The notes beneath the pieces were generated by a model. The model did not search any database and had not been told where the DNA came from. It saw only the letters and a list, made by a program, of their open reading frames with translations. A stretch of 64,000 nucleotides of DNA from Deinococcus gobiensis I-0 (lineage in GTDB: Bacteria > Deinococcota > Deinococci > Deinococcales > Deinococcaceae), in the NCBI RefSeq assembly GCF_000252445.1, contig NC_017790.1:1594501-1658500 (forward strand), written 5' to 3'. Of this stretch, positions 1 through 8,873 are shown one piece after another (the first letter of the stretch is position 1; the number at the start of each line of letters is the position of its first letter). The position numbers were made by a program, and so were the translations under genes.

Positions 1-519
1 CTGCTGCTGGAGCTGTCGCGCGCCCCCGAGTGGCGTGCCCGCGTGCAGGCCGAGGTCCGCGAGGTGCTGGGGGACCGGACGCCCACCGCCGCCGACCTGC
101 GCGCCCTGCCGCTGCTGGGGGCCTGCATCCAGGAGACGCTGCGGCTCTACCCGCCCGCGTGGCTGCTGCCCCGGCAGGCGACCTCGCCCGCGACGGTGGG
201 CGGCTTCGCGGCCGCTCCCGGCGAGAACGTCAGCGTGAATATCTTTCTCATCCAGCGCAGCGCCCGCTTCTGGCCCCGCCCCGACGCCTTCGATCCGGAG
301 CGCTGGCTGGGCGGCGCGCGGACCCCGGACGCCTTCATGCCCTTCGGGGCGGGCGCGCGCATGTGCATCGGCAACCACCTCGCGCTGCTCGAAGCCACCC
401 TGATCTCGGCCCTGCTGCTGCGCGACTTCACCCTCGACGTGCCGGGCGGCGGGCCGACCCGCCTTCAGGCCGGCGTGACCCTCAAGCCGGGCGGCCCAGT
501 CCGCGCGCGGGTGGGCTGA
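1..519 (+). CDS. Cytochrome P450, C-terminal part (5' end outside window)
   Basis: Reads open from base 1, so the N-terminal two thirds lie outside the window. The visible 172 residues hold the P450 hallmarks in order: the K-helix ExxR (ETLR), the meander PERW-type segment (DPERW) and the heme-ligand loop FGAGARMCIG with its proximal cysteine. P450s are heme monooxygenases that need an electron-donor partner; no ferredoxin or reductase gene is visible here. D. radiodurans has a P450 that hydroxylates carotenoids (CYP287 family). Whether this is its counterpart is inference and needs the missing half. Confidence 0.9.
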   Translation: MLLELSRAPEWRARVQAEVREVLGDRTPTAADLRALPLLGACIQETLRLYPPAWLLPRQATSPATVGGFAAAPGENVSVNIFLIQRSARFWPRPDAFDPERWLGGARTPDAFMPFGAGARMCIGNHLALLEATLISALLLRDFTLDVPGGGPTRLQAGVTLKPGGPVRARVG

Positions 520-534
520 GGCCGGGCGCGGGCC

Positions 535-1668
535 TCACTCGGCCGGCGTGTCGCTGCCCAGCCGTACGGTCACGTCGGTGCCGGGCGCGCTGTCGCCGCC
601 CACGCCGCCGTAGCCCAGGTCGCGCAGCAGCCGCGCCGCGCCCGTGCCCGCGACGGCCGTGGTCCCCAGGCTGCGGCGCGGCTCGTCCACGATGCTCACG
701 TTCTGGTAGCCGGCCGCCTGGAGGCGCTGGACCAGCCGCCGCGCGCTGCCGTCGGGCGCGTCGATGTTCGCTACGCCTACCCGCAGGCCGCGCGGGTCGC
801 CCGGATCGCGGAACTGCTCGCCGACCAGGGTGTTCAGGGCCGCGCGGTCCGGAATCCAGGTGGACTGCCCGAAGTTGCCCGGCACCGTATAGGCGCTGAC
901 CTTCGCGCCCCCCAGCAGCGCGCCCATCAGTTCGCCCACCTGTTCGCGGGTCAGGTCGGTGCGGGTGTTGCCGTAGGTCGTGCCGATCACGCCCGGCAGC
1001 CGCCACCAGTTCAGGGGACTTTTCATCTTGGACAGGGCGGCGGTCAGGAATTCCTGCTGGCGGCCCACGCGGCCCACGTCGCCGGTGTTGTCCTTGCGGA
1101 AACGCAGGTAGCCTTCCATCTGTTCGCCGCTCAGGCGCTGGCGGCCCGGTTGCAGGTCGATGTGGAGGTTGCCCGCATTGTCGTCGTACTTCATGGCCCG
1201 TTCCACGTCCACGGTCACGCCGCCGACCGCATTGGTCAGGTCGCGCAGGGCGCTGACCGCCAGGAAGACGTAGCCGTCCACCGGCACGCCGGTCAGGCTC
1301 TGCACCGCCGCCTTGACCATCTCGGGGCCGCCGTGGACGTTCGCGCCGTTGATCTTGCCCCAGCCCGAGCCGGGCACGTTCATCCAGGTGTCGCGCGGAA
1401 TGCTCAGCAGCTTGACCTGTCCGCCGGGCAGGACCTGCACGAGCATCAGCGAGTCGGTGCGCGTGTCGAAGCTGCGCGGAATCTCCGGAAAGGGCCGCTT
1501 GGGCGAACTCCAGTCGTATTGCGCGTCCAGCCCGGCCAGCACGAGGTTCAGCGGCGCGTCGGCCTTGCGGGGCAGGGTGGCGTAGCGGCTCAGGGCGGGC
1601 ACGGCGGGGGCGATCAGGGCGGCGAGACCCGCGAGCACGAGGACGAAAATCACAATACGGCGGCGCAC
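535..1668 (-). CDS. LCP (LytR-CpsA-Psr) family cell-wall ligase
   Basis: LCP enzymes transfer lipid-linked glycopolymers onto peptidoglycan outside the membrane. The 377-residue product starts with a short basic stretch and one hydrophobic anchor (IVIFVLVLAGLAALIAP), followed by an LCP domain (about 50-215) with family motifs such as SIPRDTW, INGAN and the arginine-rich YLRFRKD/GRVGRQQEF block. A LytR_C-like domain follows at about residues 280-370. I start at GTG 1668 because a TATGCT box lies exactly 6 nt before it, the usual leaderless spacing in this genome; an upstream TTG/ATG (1704/1692) would sit on top of that promoter. Converges with the P450 gene. The polymer substrate is unknown. 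Confidence 0.9.
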   Translation of the reverse strand: MRRRIVIFVLVLAGLAALIAPAVPALSRYATLPRKADAPLNLVLAGLDAQYDWSSPKRPFPEIPRSFDTRTDSLMLVQVLPGGQVKLLSIPRDTWMNVPGSGWGKINGANVHGGPEMVKAAVQSLTGVPVDGYVFLAVSALRDLTNAVGGVTVDVERAMKYDDNAGNLHIDLQPGRQRLSGEQMEGYLRFRKDNTGDVGRVGRQQEFLTAALSKMKSPLNWWRLPGVIGTTYGNTRTDLTREQVGELMGALLGGAKVSAYTVPGNFGQSTWIPDRAALNTLVGEQFRDPGDPRGLRVGVANIDAPDGSARRLVQRLQAAGYQNVSIVDEPRRSLGTTAVAGTGAARLLRDLGYGGVGGDSAPGTDVTVRLGSDTPAE

Positions 1669-1674
1669 CGACCG

Positions 1675-1680
1675 AGCATA
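1675..1680 (-). promoter_or_regulatory. Leaderless -10 box of the LCP gene
   Basis: TATGCT on the minus strand ends 6 nt before GTG 1668. This TANNNT-to-start spacing recurs before many genes here and decides the start codon. Confidence 0.6.
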
Positions 1681-1828
1681 GCGGCAGGGCATGAGGGAAC
1701 CCAAGCCACTTTCGGATGATGCCGGCCGCCCAGCCCGTGCGGCGCAGGCGGTACGCTGGGCACGTCTCTACAGTCCATGACCCGCCGGTCGGTCCCCACC
1801 CCGCTTCCAGTTCCGAGGAGAATCGTCC

Positions 1829-2854
1829 ATGACCCAGCCTGCCGCGCCCGCCCTGCCCGACACCTTCCGCGCCCTGCGCATGCTCAGGGACGACGCGGGG
1901 GTGCGCCCCGAGTTCCAGACGCTGCCACTCGCGGCGCTCCCGGAAGGCGACACCCTGGTGCGCGTCGCCTACAGCAGCCTGAACTACAAGGATGGGCTGG
2001 CGGTGGCGGGCCGCCCCGGGGTCCTGAAGGCTTACCCGATGACCCCCGGCATCGATCTCGCGGGCGAGGTCCTGAGCTGCGACACCGGGGTCTATGCACC
2101 CGGCGACCGGGTGGTCCTCACCGGCTGGGGCATCGGGGAACGCAGCGACGGTGGGTATGCCGAACTGGCGCGGGTGCGTGCCGACTGGCTGGTGCCGCTG
2201 CCGCCCGGCACGGCGCCCGAGTGGGCCATGAGCGTGGGGACGGCCGGGTTCACGGCCATGCTGGCGGTCATGGCGCTGGAGGACCACGGGGTCAGCCCCG
2301 GGCAGGGGGAGGTGCTGGTCACGGGCGCGGCGGGCGGCGTGGGCAGCGCGGCGGTGGCCCTGCTCGCGGCGGCGGGGTTCACGGTGGTCGCCAGTACCGG
2401 CCGCCTGCAGGAGGAAAGCTACCTGCGCGGCCTGGGGGCGGCCCGCCTGATCGGCCGCGAGGAGCTGCCGGCCCAGACCCGCCCGCTGGAGCGCGAGCAG
2501 TGGGCCGGGGTCGTGGACACGGTGGGGGGCGAGACCCTGCGCGGCGCGCTGGCAGGCACGCGCACGCACGGCACGGTCGCGGCCTGCGGGCTGGCCGGGG
2601 GCAGCGCGCTGGGGGGAACGGTGTTTCCCTTCATCCTGCGCGGCGTGACGCTGGCGGGGATCGACTCGGTGACCTGCCCGGTGCCCCGCCGCCGGGCCGC
2701 CTGGGCGCGTCTCGCCCGTGACCTGGGGCCCGGGAAGCTGCGGGACGTGGTGCAGGTCCGGCCGCTGAGCGACCTGCCTGCCCTGGCCGGGCAGATCCTG
2801 GCCGGACAGGTGCGGGGGCGCACCGTGATCGACGTGAACGTCTGGCCCGAATGA
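1829..2854 (+). CDS. acuI: AcuI/YhdH-type NADPH-dependent acryloyl-CoA/quinone reductase
   Basis: Medium-chain dehydrogenase/reductase of the YhdH/AcuI group, 341 residues. It shows an N-terminal GroES-like substrate domain (SSLNYKDGLAV, then TPGIDLAGEV) and a Rossmann domain with the nucleotide loop GAAGGVGSAAVALLA. Zinc-ligand residues are absent, as expected for the zinc-free quinone oxidoreductase branch. Family members reduce acryloyl-CoA to propionyl-CoA, protecting cells from this electrophile. Start ATG 1829 follows a strong ribosome binding site (GAGGAGAA), unlike the leaderless neighbours. The exact substrate cannot be read from sequence. Confidence 0.88.
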   Translation: MTQPAAPALPDTFRALRMLRDDAGVRPEFQTLPLAALPEGDTLVRVAYSSLNYKDGLAVAGRPGVLKAYPMTPGIDLAGEVLSCDTGVYAPGDRVVLTGWGIGERSDGGYAELARVRADWLVPLPPGTAPEWAMSVGTAGFTAMLAVMALEDHGVSPGQGEVLVTGAAGGVGSAAVALLAAAGFTVVASTGRLQEESYLRGLGAARLIGREELPAQTRPLEREQWAGVVDTVGGETLRGALAGTRTHGTVAACGLAGGSALGGTVFPFILRGVTLAGIDSVTCPVPRRRAAWARLARDLGPGKLRDVVQVRPLSDLPALAGQILAGQVRGRTVIDVNVWPE

Positions 2855-2895
2855 GCAGAATGAGCAGACAGAGGTCTTCATGAGACACTGGCTGT

Positions 2896-2914
2896 GAGAA
2901 ATCCGGCTTTTCTC
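2896..2914 (+). terminator. Short hairpin after the AcuI-type gene
   Basis: GAGAAA and TTTCTC separated by 7 nt form a small hairpin rich in T on its 3' arm, 40 nt after the stop codon. Weak but correctly placed. Confidence 0.35.
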
Positions 2915-2949
2915 CGCGCTGCGGTCAGAATCGGGTGAGGCCGAATACC

Positions 2950-2955
2950 TACCTT
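2950..2955 (+). promoter_or_regulatory. Leaderless -10 box of the 2963 lipoprotein gene
   Basis: TACCTT followed by 7 nt and ATG 2963; supports this ATG over the in-frame TTG at 2954, which would overlap the box. Confidence 0.5.
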
Positions 2956-2962
2956 GGGGGGT

Positions 2963-3655
2963 ATGCGCGCGCCCCTCAAGCTCCTGGTTCCCGGTACCCT
3001 CGCCCTCGCCCTCGCCTCCTGCGGCGGCACCCCGACGCCCCAGGCTTCGGAACAGCCGACCGTGACGGTCATCCAGGGCCGCGTCACGAGCGCCTCGGGC
3101 ACCGGTACGGTCAGCGTGACCGAGCTGGCCGGGACCTCGGCCGCCACCTCCTCCAACGGGAGCTTCACCCTGACCCTGCCGCAGGACTCGGCCCTGAGCG
3201 CGCGCACCCAGGGGGCCGCGCAGGTCATGTCGAACCTCCAGTGCGCCGGGAGCCTGAGCAGCAGCGACACCTCGGCGCGCGGCTACCTCGTGGCGAACAT
3301 GCAGGTCAGCGACGGGGCCGGCACGCGCACGGTCAGCGCCGTCCGGGGCAGCAAGCCGGGGCTGCTGAGCCGCAGCGTGGACGGCCGCGCCTGGCTGTAC
3401 GTGGACAAGGACACCTACCTGAGCGGCACCGTGGACTGCGCCAAGCTGCTGAACGTCTCCCAGATCGCCAGCCTGCCCGTCCAGATCGCCGTGAAGGCCA
3501 AGGCCGGCTGGAACGTCGTCGCCCTGAAGATCGACGCGAGCGCGTCGTTGCTCGGGCAGGTCAGCGCCGGCGGCTCGGTCGTCAACGCGACCGACGGCTC
3601 CGCGCAGAGCGAATGGCGCACCTCCGAGGAGCTGCAGGCCCAGATCTCGTTCTGA
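2963..3655 (+). CDS. Secreted lipoprotein of unknown function
   Basis: A 230-residue protein with a clear lipoprotein signal: basic N terminus, hydrophobic core and lipobox LASC followed by GG, so it should be lipid-anchored on the cell surface. The mature part is Thr/Ser/Ala-rich and begins with a segment that may be a carboxypeptidase-regulatory-like beta-sandwich (VIQGRVTSASGTGTVSV then SSNGSFTLTLP); that assignment is tentative. The C-terminal half has no motif I recognise. ATG 2963 was chosen from the leaderless promoter. It converges on the subtilisin gene across a strong shared hairpin. Confidence 0.75.
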   Translation: MRAPLKLLVPGTLALALASCGGTPTPQASEQPTVTVIQGRVTSASGTGTVSVTELAGTSAATSSNGSFTLTLPQDSALSARTQGAAQVMSNLQCAGSLSSSDTSARGYLVANMQVSDGAGTRTVSAVRGSKPGLLSRSVDGRAWLYVDKDTYLSGTVDCAKLLNVSQIASLPVQIAVKAKAGWNVVALKIDASASLLGQVSAGGSVVNATDGSAQSEWRTSEELQAQISF

Positions 3656-3669
3656 GGAACAGATAACAC

Positions 3670-3705
3670 GGAGGCGGCCCGGACTTTACCTTCCGGGCCG
3701 CCTCC
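3670..3705. terminator. Bidirectional hairpin between lipoprotein and subtilisin genes
   Basis: A perfect 14-bp stem (3670-3683 with 3692-3705) and 8-nt loop, lying between two convergent stop codons. No T-tract follows, so it may work through stem stability alone. Confidence 0.7.
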
Positions 3706-3717
3706 GCGCTGTTCCGG

Positions 3718-5826
3718 TCAGGGTGTGGGAGTGAGGTCGCCCAAGTCGGTGGCCGGGGCGGCGGTCCCCAGCGTCACGCGGCGCTCGGTGCGCGGCTCGC
3801 CGCTTTCGCCGTAGACGCCGTTGCCGTTGCGGTCCCGTCCAGCCACGACCGAGTAGCTGCCGTCGCCCAGGTACGCCGTGAAGCGGCCCAGCGCGTCCAG
3901 CGGCGGCTGGAAGGCCCGGCCCTGGTCGTCCTGCAGGCGCAGGCCCAGCGTGTCGCTCACCACCGGGGCGTTGAGGGCGGCGGCGGCGTTGATCATGCCG
4001 GAGCCGAACAGGTCGTCGCGTCCCGCCGCGCCGAGGTCGGTGGCGGTGGCGACCATGCGGGCCAGGGTGTCGTCGGGGCCGCTGGTCACGCCCTTGCTCA
4101 GCAGCAGCGCGGCCAGCGCCGAGACCTGCGGGGCCGCCTGGCTGGTGCCGGATTCGGCCTCGTAGTTGGGCTGGTTCCTGACATAGTCCCAGCCGGTCGA
4201 GAAGATCTCGTCGGGGAAGGGCGAGCCGCCCAGGACCGCGCCGTTGAAGGTCGTGCGCGCGAGGTAGCTGGCCCCTCCCGGCGCGCTGAGCTGCACCTGG
4301 GGATAGGCGTTGCTGTAGACCGCGTGCTTGGGCGCGCTGCCCCCCGAGAGCGTGACGCTGGCGACCGACACGGCCCCCGCGCAGGCCGCCGGGTAGAAGG
4401 GCAGCGTGGTGCCGTCGTTGCCGGCCGCCGCGACCACCAGCGCGCCCCTGGCGTGGGCGTCGGCGATAGCGTCGCACATCGGCTGACCCTCGGCCGCGCT
4501 CACGGCCCCGCCCAGGCTGAGGTTGATGACCTGCGCCGGGTGCGGGTTGGTGAAGGTCTTGCCGTCCAGGGTGATACTCAGCCCGGCGGCGTAGCGCACC
4601 GCGTTCGCCACGTCGGCGGCCGTGGTGTCGCCGCTGCTGTCCAGCGCGCGGATCGGCAGCACCTTGACCGGGGCGCGGTAGGTGGCCCCCACCACCCCGG
4701 TCGGGCTGCACCCGGCGCAGGTCGCGGTGTTCTGGCCCCAGCGCGCCGCGATGATGCCGGTGACGTGCGTGCCGTGGCTGCCGAGCGTGCGCCCGGCGAC
4801 GCTGGGGTCGGTCGGATCGGTGTCGGCCCCGTCGCCGTCGCCGTTGCCCACGGTGGTGATCACGTCGAGCGCGCCGTCGTCCGGCCCGTACAGCTGGCCC
4901 GCGAGGTCGGGATGGTCGTAGCGCACGCCGGTGTCCACGACCGCCACCGTGACGGCTTTCGTGTAGCCGCCCGACTCCATGTCACGCCACACGGCGCCGT
5001 AGCCCAGCAGCGGGTAGGCCCACTGTAGCGGCGCGTACTGGTCGGTGGGGGTGAGGGGTGCGGCGGGCGTCGCCAGGGCGTGCAGGGTCACGTTGGGCAC
5101 GGCCGTCAGCACGTTCGGGTCGGCCCGCAGCGCCGCCAGGGCGGAGGCGCTGGCCGGGGTGTCGAGCAGCGCCGCGCGGTTCCCCAGCGGCGAGCGTGCT
5201 CCGGCCGATACGCCCAGGCGGTCCAGGGTCGCGCGGGCGACGGCGGCGTTCGCCTGCGCCTGGGCGCGGACGCTGCCCCGTGCCGCCAGCACGGCGTCCC
5301 GGACCCCGGCCTCGCGGTAGGTGACGATCACGCCCCGGCTGCCTCCGGCGGTGCCCGCGCCCAGCGCCGCGTCGCCCAGGCGGGCGTCGGCTCCGTTCAG
5401 TCGGGCGGCGTCCACCACGCGGCCACTCAGGCGGAACTGGTCGGCCTGCACGGTCCAGGTGGCGCTGCCCGCCGTCTTGTCCGGCAGGGTCCAGGTGATC
5501 TGGAAGCTGCCGCTGAGCGTGCGCTGGTCGGCGTTCAGGGGGGTCCCGGCGGCGCGGTCGGCGCTGACGGTCAGGTTCACGGGGCCGCTGCCCGACGCCG
5601 GAGACACAGTCAGCCAGCTCGGCACGTCCTTGACCGCCCAGGTGCCGGAGAAGGCCTGCTGGGCCGACGCGCTGGCGGCCTGTCCCAGGAAGACGGTCTG
5701 GGGCTGAAGCGGCGGATTCAGCTGACCGCAGGCGCTCAGGGTGGCGAGGGCCAGCGTGGCGGCGAGGAACCCGGCGCGCGGCGAGCGGGGTCGCGGGGCG
5801 TTCGGGCGCGGAGCAGACGGCTTCAT
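3718..5826 (-). CDS. Subtilisin-like (S8) serine protease, lipoprotein type
   Basis: A 702-residue extracellular protease. The signal sequence ends in lipobox LSAC with Cys33, so the enzyme is likely tethered rather than freely secreted. An N-terminal region of about 250 residues (beta-rich domain plus probable propeptide) precedes the S8 catalytic domain. The triad is visible: Asp298 in VVDTGVRYDHPD, His351 in SHGTHVTGI and Ser562 in GTSQAAP. A short C-terminal extension after the catalytic domain contains DRNGNGVYG, a possible calcium loop. ATG 5826 has a GGGGAG ribosome binding site; longer in-frame starts would run into the divergent gene. Likely role is protein degradation for amino-acid supply, as in other proteolytic Deinococcus. 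Confidence 0.93.
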   Translation of the reverse strand: MKPSAPRPNAPRPRSPRAGFLAATLALATLSACGQLNPPLQPQTVFLGQAASASAQQAFSGTWAVKDVPSWLTVSPASGSGPVNLTVSADRAAGTPLNADQRTLSGSFQITWTLPDKTAGSATWTVQADQFRLSGRVVDAARLNGADARLGDAALGAGTAGGSRGVIVTYREAGVRDAVLAARGSVRAQAQANAAVARATLDRLGVSAGARSPLGNRAALLDTPASASALAALRADPNVLTAVPNVTLHALATPAAPLTPTDQYAPLQWAYPLLGYGAVWRDMESGGYTKAVTVAVVDTGVRYDHPDLAGQLYGPDDGALDVITTVGNGDGDGADTDPTDPSVAGRTLGSHGTHVTGIIAARWGQNTATCAGCSPTGVVGATYRAPVKVLPIRALDSSGDTTAADVANAVRYAAGLSITLDGKTFTNPHPAQVINLSLGGAVSAAEGQPMCDAIADAHARGALVVAAAGNDGTTLPFYPAACAGAVSVASVTLSGGSAPKHAVYSNAYPQVQLSAPGGASYLARTTFNGAVLGGSPFPDEIFSTGWDYVRNQPNYEAESGTSQAAPQVSALAALLLSKGVTSGPDDTLARMVATATDLGAAGRDDLFGSGMINAAAALNAPVVSDTLGLRLQDDQGRAFQPPLDALGRFTAYLGDGSYSVVAGRDRNGNGVYGESGEPRTERRVTLGTAAPATDLGDLTPTP

Positions 5827-5923
5827 GTCTCCCCAGAATGACGCATGGCACGTGACGGCAGATGAACGGATGACGCGCCTTCCCCCCGGCGCGCGGCGCG
5901 CCGTTGTGGCACAGTGGGCCGCA

Positions 5924-6439
5924 ATGCCCAGCGGCCGTGTCCACAACCTCATCAATCTCGCCGCCTACGCCGTCCTGGCCGCCGGGGCGCTCGCCGCGAG
6001 CCGCCAGGACCTCATCGGGGTCACGCCCGCGCAGGCCATCAACTTCACGCTGGGGTTCCTGGCGGGGACCTTCCTGCTCTCGCCCGACCTCGACCTCTCG
6101 GAGGGCCGGGTGGACAGCAAGCGGCGCTGGGGCGTGCTGGGGTTTTTGTGGGTGCCCTACGGCCGCATGTTCAGCCACCGGGGGCTGTCGCACACCTGGC
6201 TGCTGGGGCCGCTGACCCGGCTGGCCTACGTGGCCGTGCTGCTGGGGCTGGTGGCCGGGATCGTCCGGGTCGCCTTTCCGGCGTGGCAGTGGCCCGCACT
6301 GCCTGAGCCCGTGGGCCTGAAATTCGCCGTGCCTCTGCTGCTGGGCTACTACCTCAGCCAGTGGCTGCACCTCATCGCCGACGGGGTTCACCCCGACCAC
6401 GGCGTGCGTCACAGCCTGCGCAAACTGCGCCGCCGCTGA
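5924..6439 (+). CDS. DUF2227 family putative metal-binding membrane protein
   Basis: A 171-residue integral membrane protein. It shows the DUF2227 pattern: N-terminal H in RVHNLIN, acidic DLDLSEGRVDSKRR, the HRGLSHTW box and a late histidine/aspartate pair (HLIADGVHPDH), arranged around four hydrophobic segments. The conserved His/Asp residues suggest metal binding at the membrane, but no function is established for the family. ATG 5924 was picked because homologous sequence begins at SGRVHN; there is no strong ribosome site and only a poor -10 (CACAGT, 8 nt away). Divergent from the protease gene. Confidence 0.75.
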   Translation: MPSGRVHNLINLAAYAVLAAGALAASRQDLIGVTPAQAINFTLGFLAGTFLLSPDLDLSEGRVDSKRRWGVLGFLWVPYGRMFSHRGLSHTWLLGPLTRLAYVAVLLGLVAGIVRVAFPAWQWPALPEPVGLKFAVPLLLGYYLSQWLHLIADGVHPDHGVRHSLRKLRRR

Positions 6440-6593
6440 GGCCGGGGCGCGGCCGGGCGGTCCGGGCGGCGGGACCGAATGCCCCGGAGGCTGCGTGATA
6501 TTCTTGGCAAATCACTGTGTCCCGACTCCGAGCCACGTTCCCCCTTGCCCCCTGCACCCGCCTCGTCCGTGGGCCGCTCAGAAGCAGGTCCCT

Positions 6594-8873
6594 GTGACAG
6601 AACACCGCGCCGCGCCCGACCTGCTGCCCCCGCCGTACCTGGGCGGTCCCGAGATCACCACCGACAACTGTGAGCGCGAGGCGATTCACATTCCGGGCAG
6701 CATCCAGCCGCACGGCGCGCTGCTGGTGCTGGACGCCGGTCTGCGGGCCGTGCAGGTCAGCGAGAACGTGGGGGCCTTTCTGGGCACCGCGCCCGAGACG
6801 GTGCTGGGGCAGTCGTTGGGGGAGCTCCTCGGAGAGGAGGAGGCGCGGGCGCTGGCCTCGGCCCTGCCGCCGGGGTCGCCCGACCACCTCCAGTACCGCG
6901 AGCGGGTCGCGGGGCGCGGCGACCGCTTTCCCGACCTCGCCCTGACCGCGCACCGCACCGGCGAGCGGTGGGTCGTCGAGCTCGAACCCGAGGGCGCGCC
7001 GAGCCGCCGGGTGGCGCACCTGCTGCGCAACGCCGTGTTCGCCCTGGAAAGCGCGCCGACCCTCCAGGCCCTCGCGGAGGCGGCGGTGCGGGCGGTGCGC
7101 GAGATCAGCGGTCTGGACCGCGTGATGCTCTACCGCTTCGCGGCCGACAACACCGGCGAGGTGATGGCCGAGGACCGCCGCGAGGACCTGCATCCCTTCC
7201 TGGGCCACCGCTTTCCCGAGTCGGACATTCCGGCGCAGGCCCGCGCGCTGTACGTGCGCCACCTGCTGCGCCTGACCGCCGACGTGGACGCCCCGGCCTC
7301 GCCCCTGCGCCCCCTGCTCGACCCGCAGACCGGCGCGCCCGCGCAGCTCGGGGGGGCGGTGCTGCGCGCGACCTCGCCCATGCACCTGCGCTACCTGCGC
7401 AACATGGGCGTGGCGTCGAGCCTCTCGGTGTCGGTGGTCGTGGACGGGCGGCTGTGGGGCCTGATCTCCTGCCACCACACCTCGCCCTACGTCGTGCCGC
7501 CTGAGGTCCGCAGCGCGATGGAGGACCTGGGCCGGCTGCTCAACTTGCAGGTGCGCCTCAAGTCGCGCGCCGACACCGACGCCTTCCGCGAGGGCCTGCG
7601 CGAACGGCGCGAGCGCATCACGGCGGCGGCCACGCACTCCATGACGCCGCTCGCGACCCTGGCCGACCCGGCGCTGGACCTTGCGGGGCTGCTCGCGGCC
7701 GGGGGCGCGGCGCTGCACTTCGAGGGCCAGTGGCGCACCGTGGGCACGGCGCCGGCGCCCGAGCTGCTGGCCGAGCTGCTCGGCTGGCTGCGCGCGCGCT
7801 GCGGCGAGGAGACCCTGTACGTCACCGAGTCGCTGAGCGCCGAGTGGGCGCCGGGGGCGGCCGTCATCCCGCAGGCGAGCGGGCTGGTGGCCCTGAGCGT
7901 GGGGCGCGGCTGGAACGAGGCGGTGCTGTGGTTCCGGCCCGAGATCGTGCGTGAGGTCGCCTGGGGCGGCGCGACCCCCGACCGGGCCAAGGACGACCTC
8001 GGCCCCCGGCGTTCCTTCGACACCTACCTGGAGCGGGTGCGCGCGCACGGCGAGCCCTGGCACCCCGGCGAGCTGGAAGAGGCGCGCGACCTGCAACGCA
8101 CCCTGAGCGCCGCGCTGGGCGAGCGCCTGAGCACCCTGCGCCGGCTCAACGACGCCCTGGAACGCTCGGTGGCCGAGTGGCGGCAGTACGCCTTCGTCAT
8201 CGCGCACGATATGCAGGAGCCCGTGCGGCTGATCTCGCAGTTCGTCGAGCTGTTCCGGCTGCGCTACGGCGGCCAGATCGACCCCGGTGCCGAGCAGCTC
8301 ATCGGCTTCGTCGTGGGCGAGACGGGGCGGCTGCGCGGCCTGACCACCGACCTGTACGCCTACACCGAGCTGCAGTCGGACGCGCGGCTGCACTTCAGTG
8401 AGGTCAGCCTGCAGGACGCGCTGCGGGGCGCGCTGGCCGAACTCGCAGCGCTGGTTACCGAGCGCGCGCCGACCCTGGAGCTGCCTGCGGCGTGGCCCAC
8501 CGTCTGGGCCGACCCGGTGCGGCTGCGCGAGCTGCTCACGCACCTGCTGCGCAACGCCTTGATCTTCAGTGCGCCGTATCCGGTGCGGGTGGAGCTGGAA
8601 GTCCATGAGCTGCCGGGTGCGGGGGGCTGGGCCGTGACCGTGCGGGACGACGGCCCCGGGATCGCCCCCGAGTACCACGAGAAGGTCTTCCAGATCTTCC
8701 AGCGGCTGGGCCGCAACGCCGCGTCCGGCAACGGGCTGGGGCTGTCGCTGGGCCGCAAGATCGCGCAGCTGCACGGCGGCGACCTGACGGTCGAGTCCGA
8801 GCTGGGCCGGGGCAGCGCCTTCACCTTCACGCTGCCCACGCCGGCGGCCCCAGGCGACCCGGGAGAGGCGTGA
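6594..8873 (+). CDS. bphP: Bacteriophytochrome sensor histidine kinase
   Basis: Red/far-red photoreceptor kinase, 759 residues (D. radiodurans BphP is about 755). Domains in order: PAS (about 20-130), GAF (135-320), PHY (325-500), HisKA (510-600), HATPase (620-745). Biliverdin-attachment Cys26 lies in DNCEREAIHIPG. Asp211 of the PxSDIP motif and the chromophore-pocket histidine in SCHHTSPYV are present. The phospho-acceptor is His538 in IAHDMQEPVRL, and the ATP lid carries DDGPGIAPEY and GNGLGLSLG. I start at GTG 6594 because it gives the family length; a GTG at 6495 adds 33 unusual residues. Overlaps bphR by 4 nt. No heme oxygenase (bphO) is adjacent, so biliverdin must come from elsewhere. 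Confidence 0.96.
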   Translation: MTEHRAAPDLLPPPYLGGPEITTDNCEREAIHIPGSIQPHGALLVLDAGLRAVQVSENVGAFLGTAPETVLGQSLGELLGEEEARALASALPPGSPDHLQYRERVAGRGDRFPDLALTAHRTGERWVVELEPEGAPSRRVAHLLRNAVFALESAPTLQALAEAAVRAVREISGLDRVMLYRFAADNTGEVMAEDRREDLHPFLGHRFPESDIPAQARALYVRHLLRLTADVDAPASPLRPLLDPQTGAPAQLGGAVLRATSPMHLRYLRNMGVASSLSVSVVVDGRLWGLISCHHTSPYVVPPEVRSAMEDLGRLLNLQVRLKSRADTDAFREGLRERRERITAAATHSMTPLATLADPALDLAGLLAAGGAALHFEGQWRTVGTAPAPELLAELLGWLRARCGEETLYVTESLSAEWAPGAAVIPQASGLVALSVGRGWNEAVLWFRPEIVREVAWGGATPDRAKDDLGPRRSFDTYLERVRAHGEPWHPGELEEARDLQRTLSAALGERLSTLRRLNDALERSVAEWRQYAFVIAHDMQEPVRLISQFVELFRLRYGGQIDPGAEQLIGFVVGETGRLRGLTTDLYAYTELQSDARLHFSEVSLQDALRGALAELAALVTERAPTLELPAAWPTVWADPVRLRELLTHLLRNALIFSAPYPVRVELEVHELPGAGGWAVTVRDDGPGIAPEYHEKVFQIFQRLGRNAASGNGLGLSLGRKIAQLHGGDLTVESELGRGSAFTFTLPTPAAPGDPGEA

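Noticed and set aside
2851..2868. Tandem ATGAGCAGA repeat after the AcuI-type gene
   Set aside because: Only two 9-bp copies spanning a stop codon; likely local slippage with no evident role.
482..2881. Very long minus-strand open frame (799 codons) over the LCP and reductase genes
   Set aside because: High GC opens antisense frames; low-complexity Arg/Gly/Pro composition, no domain, and real genes cover the same DNA.
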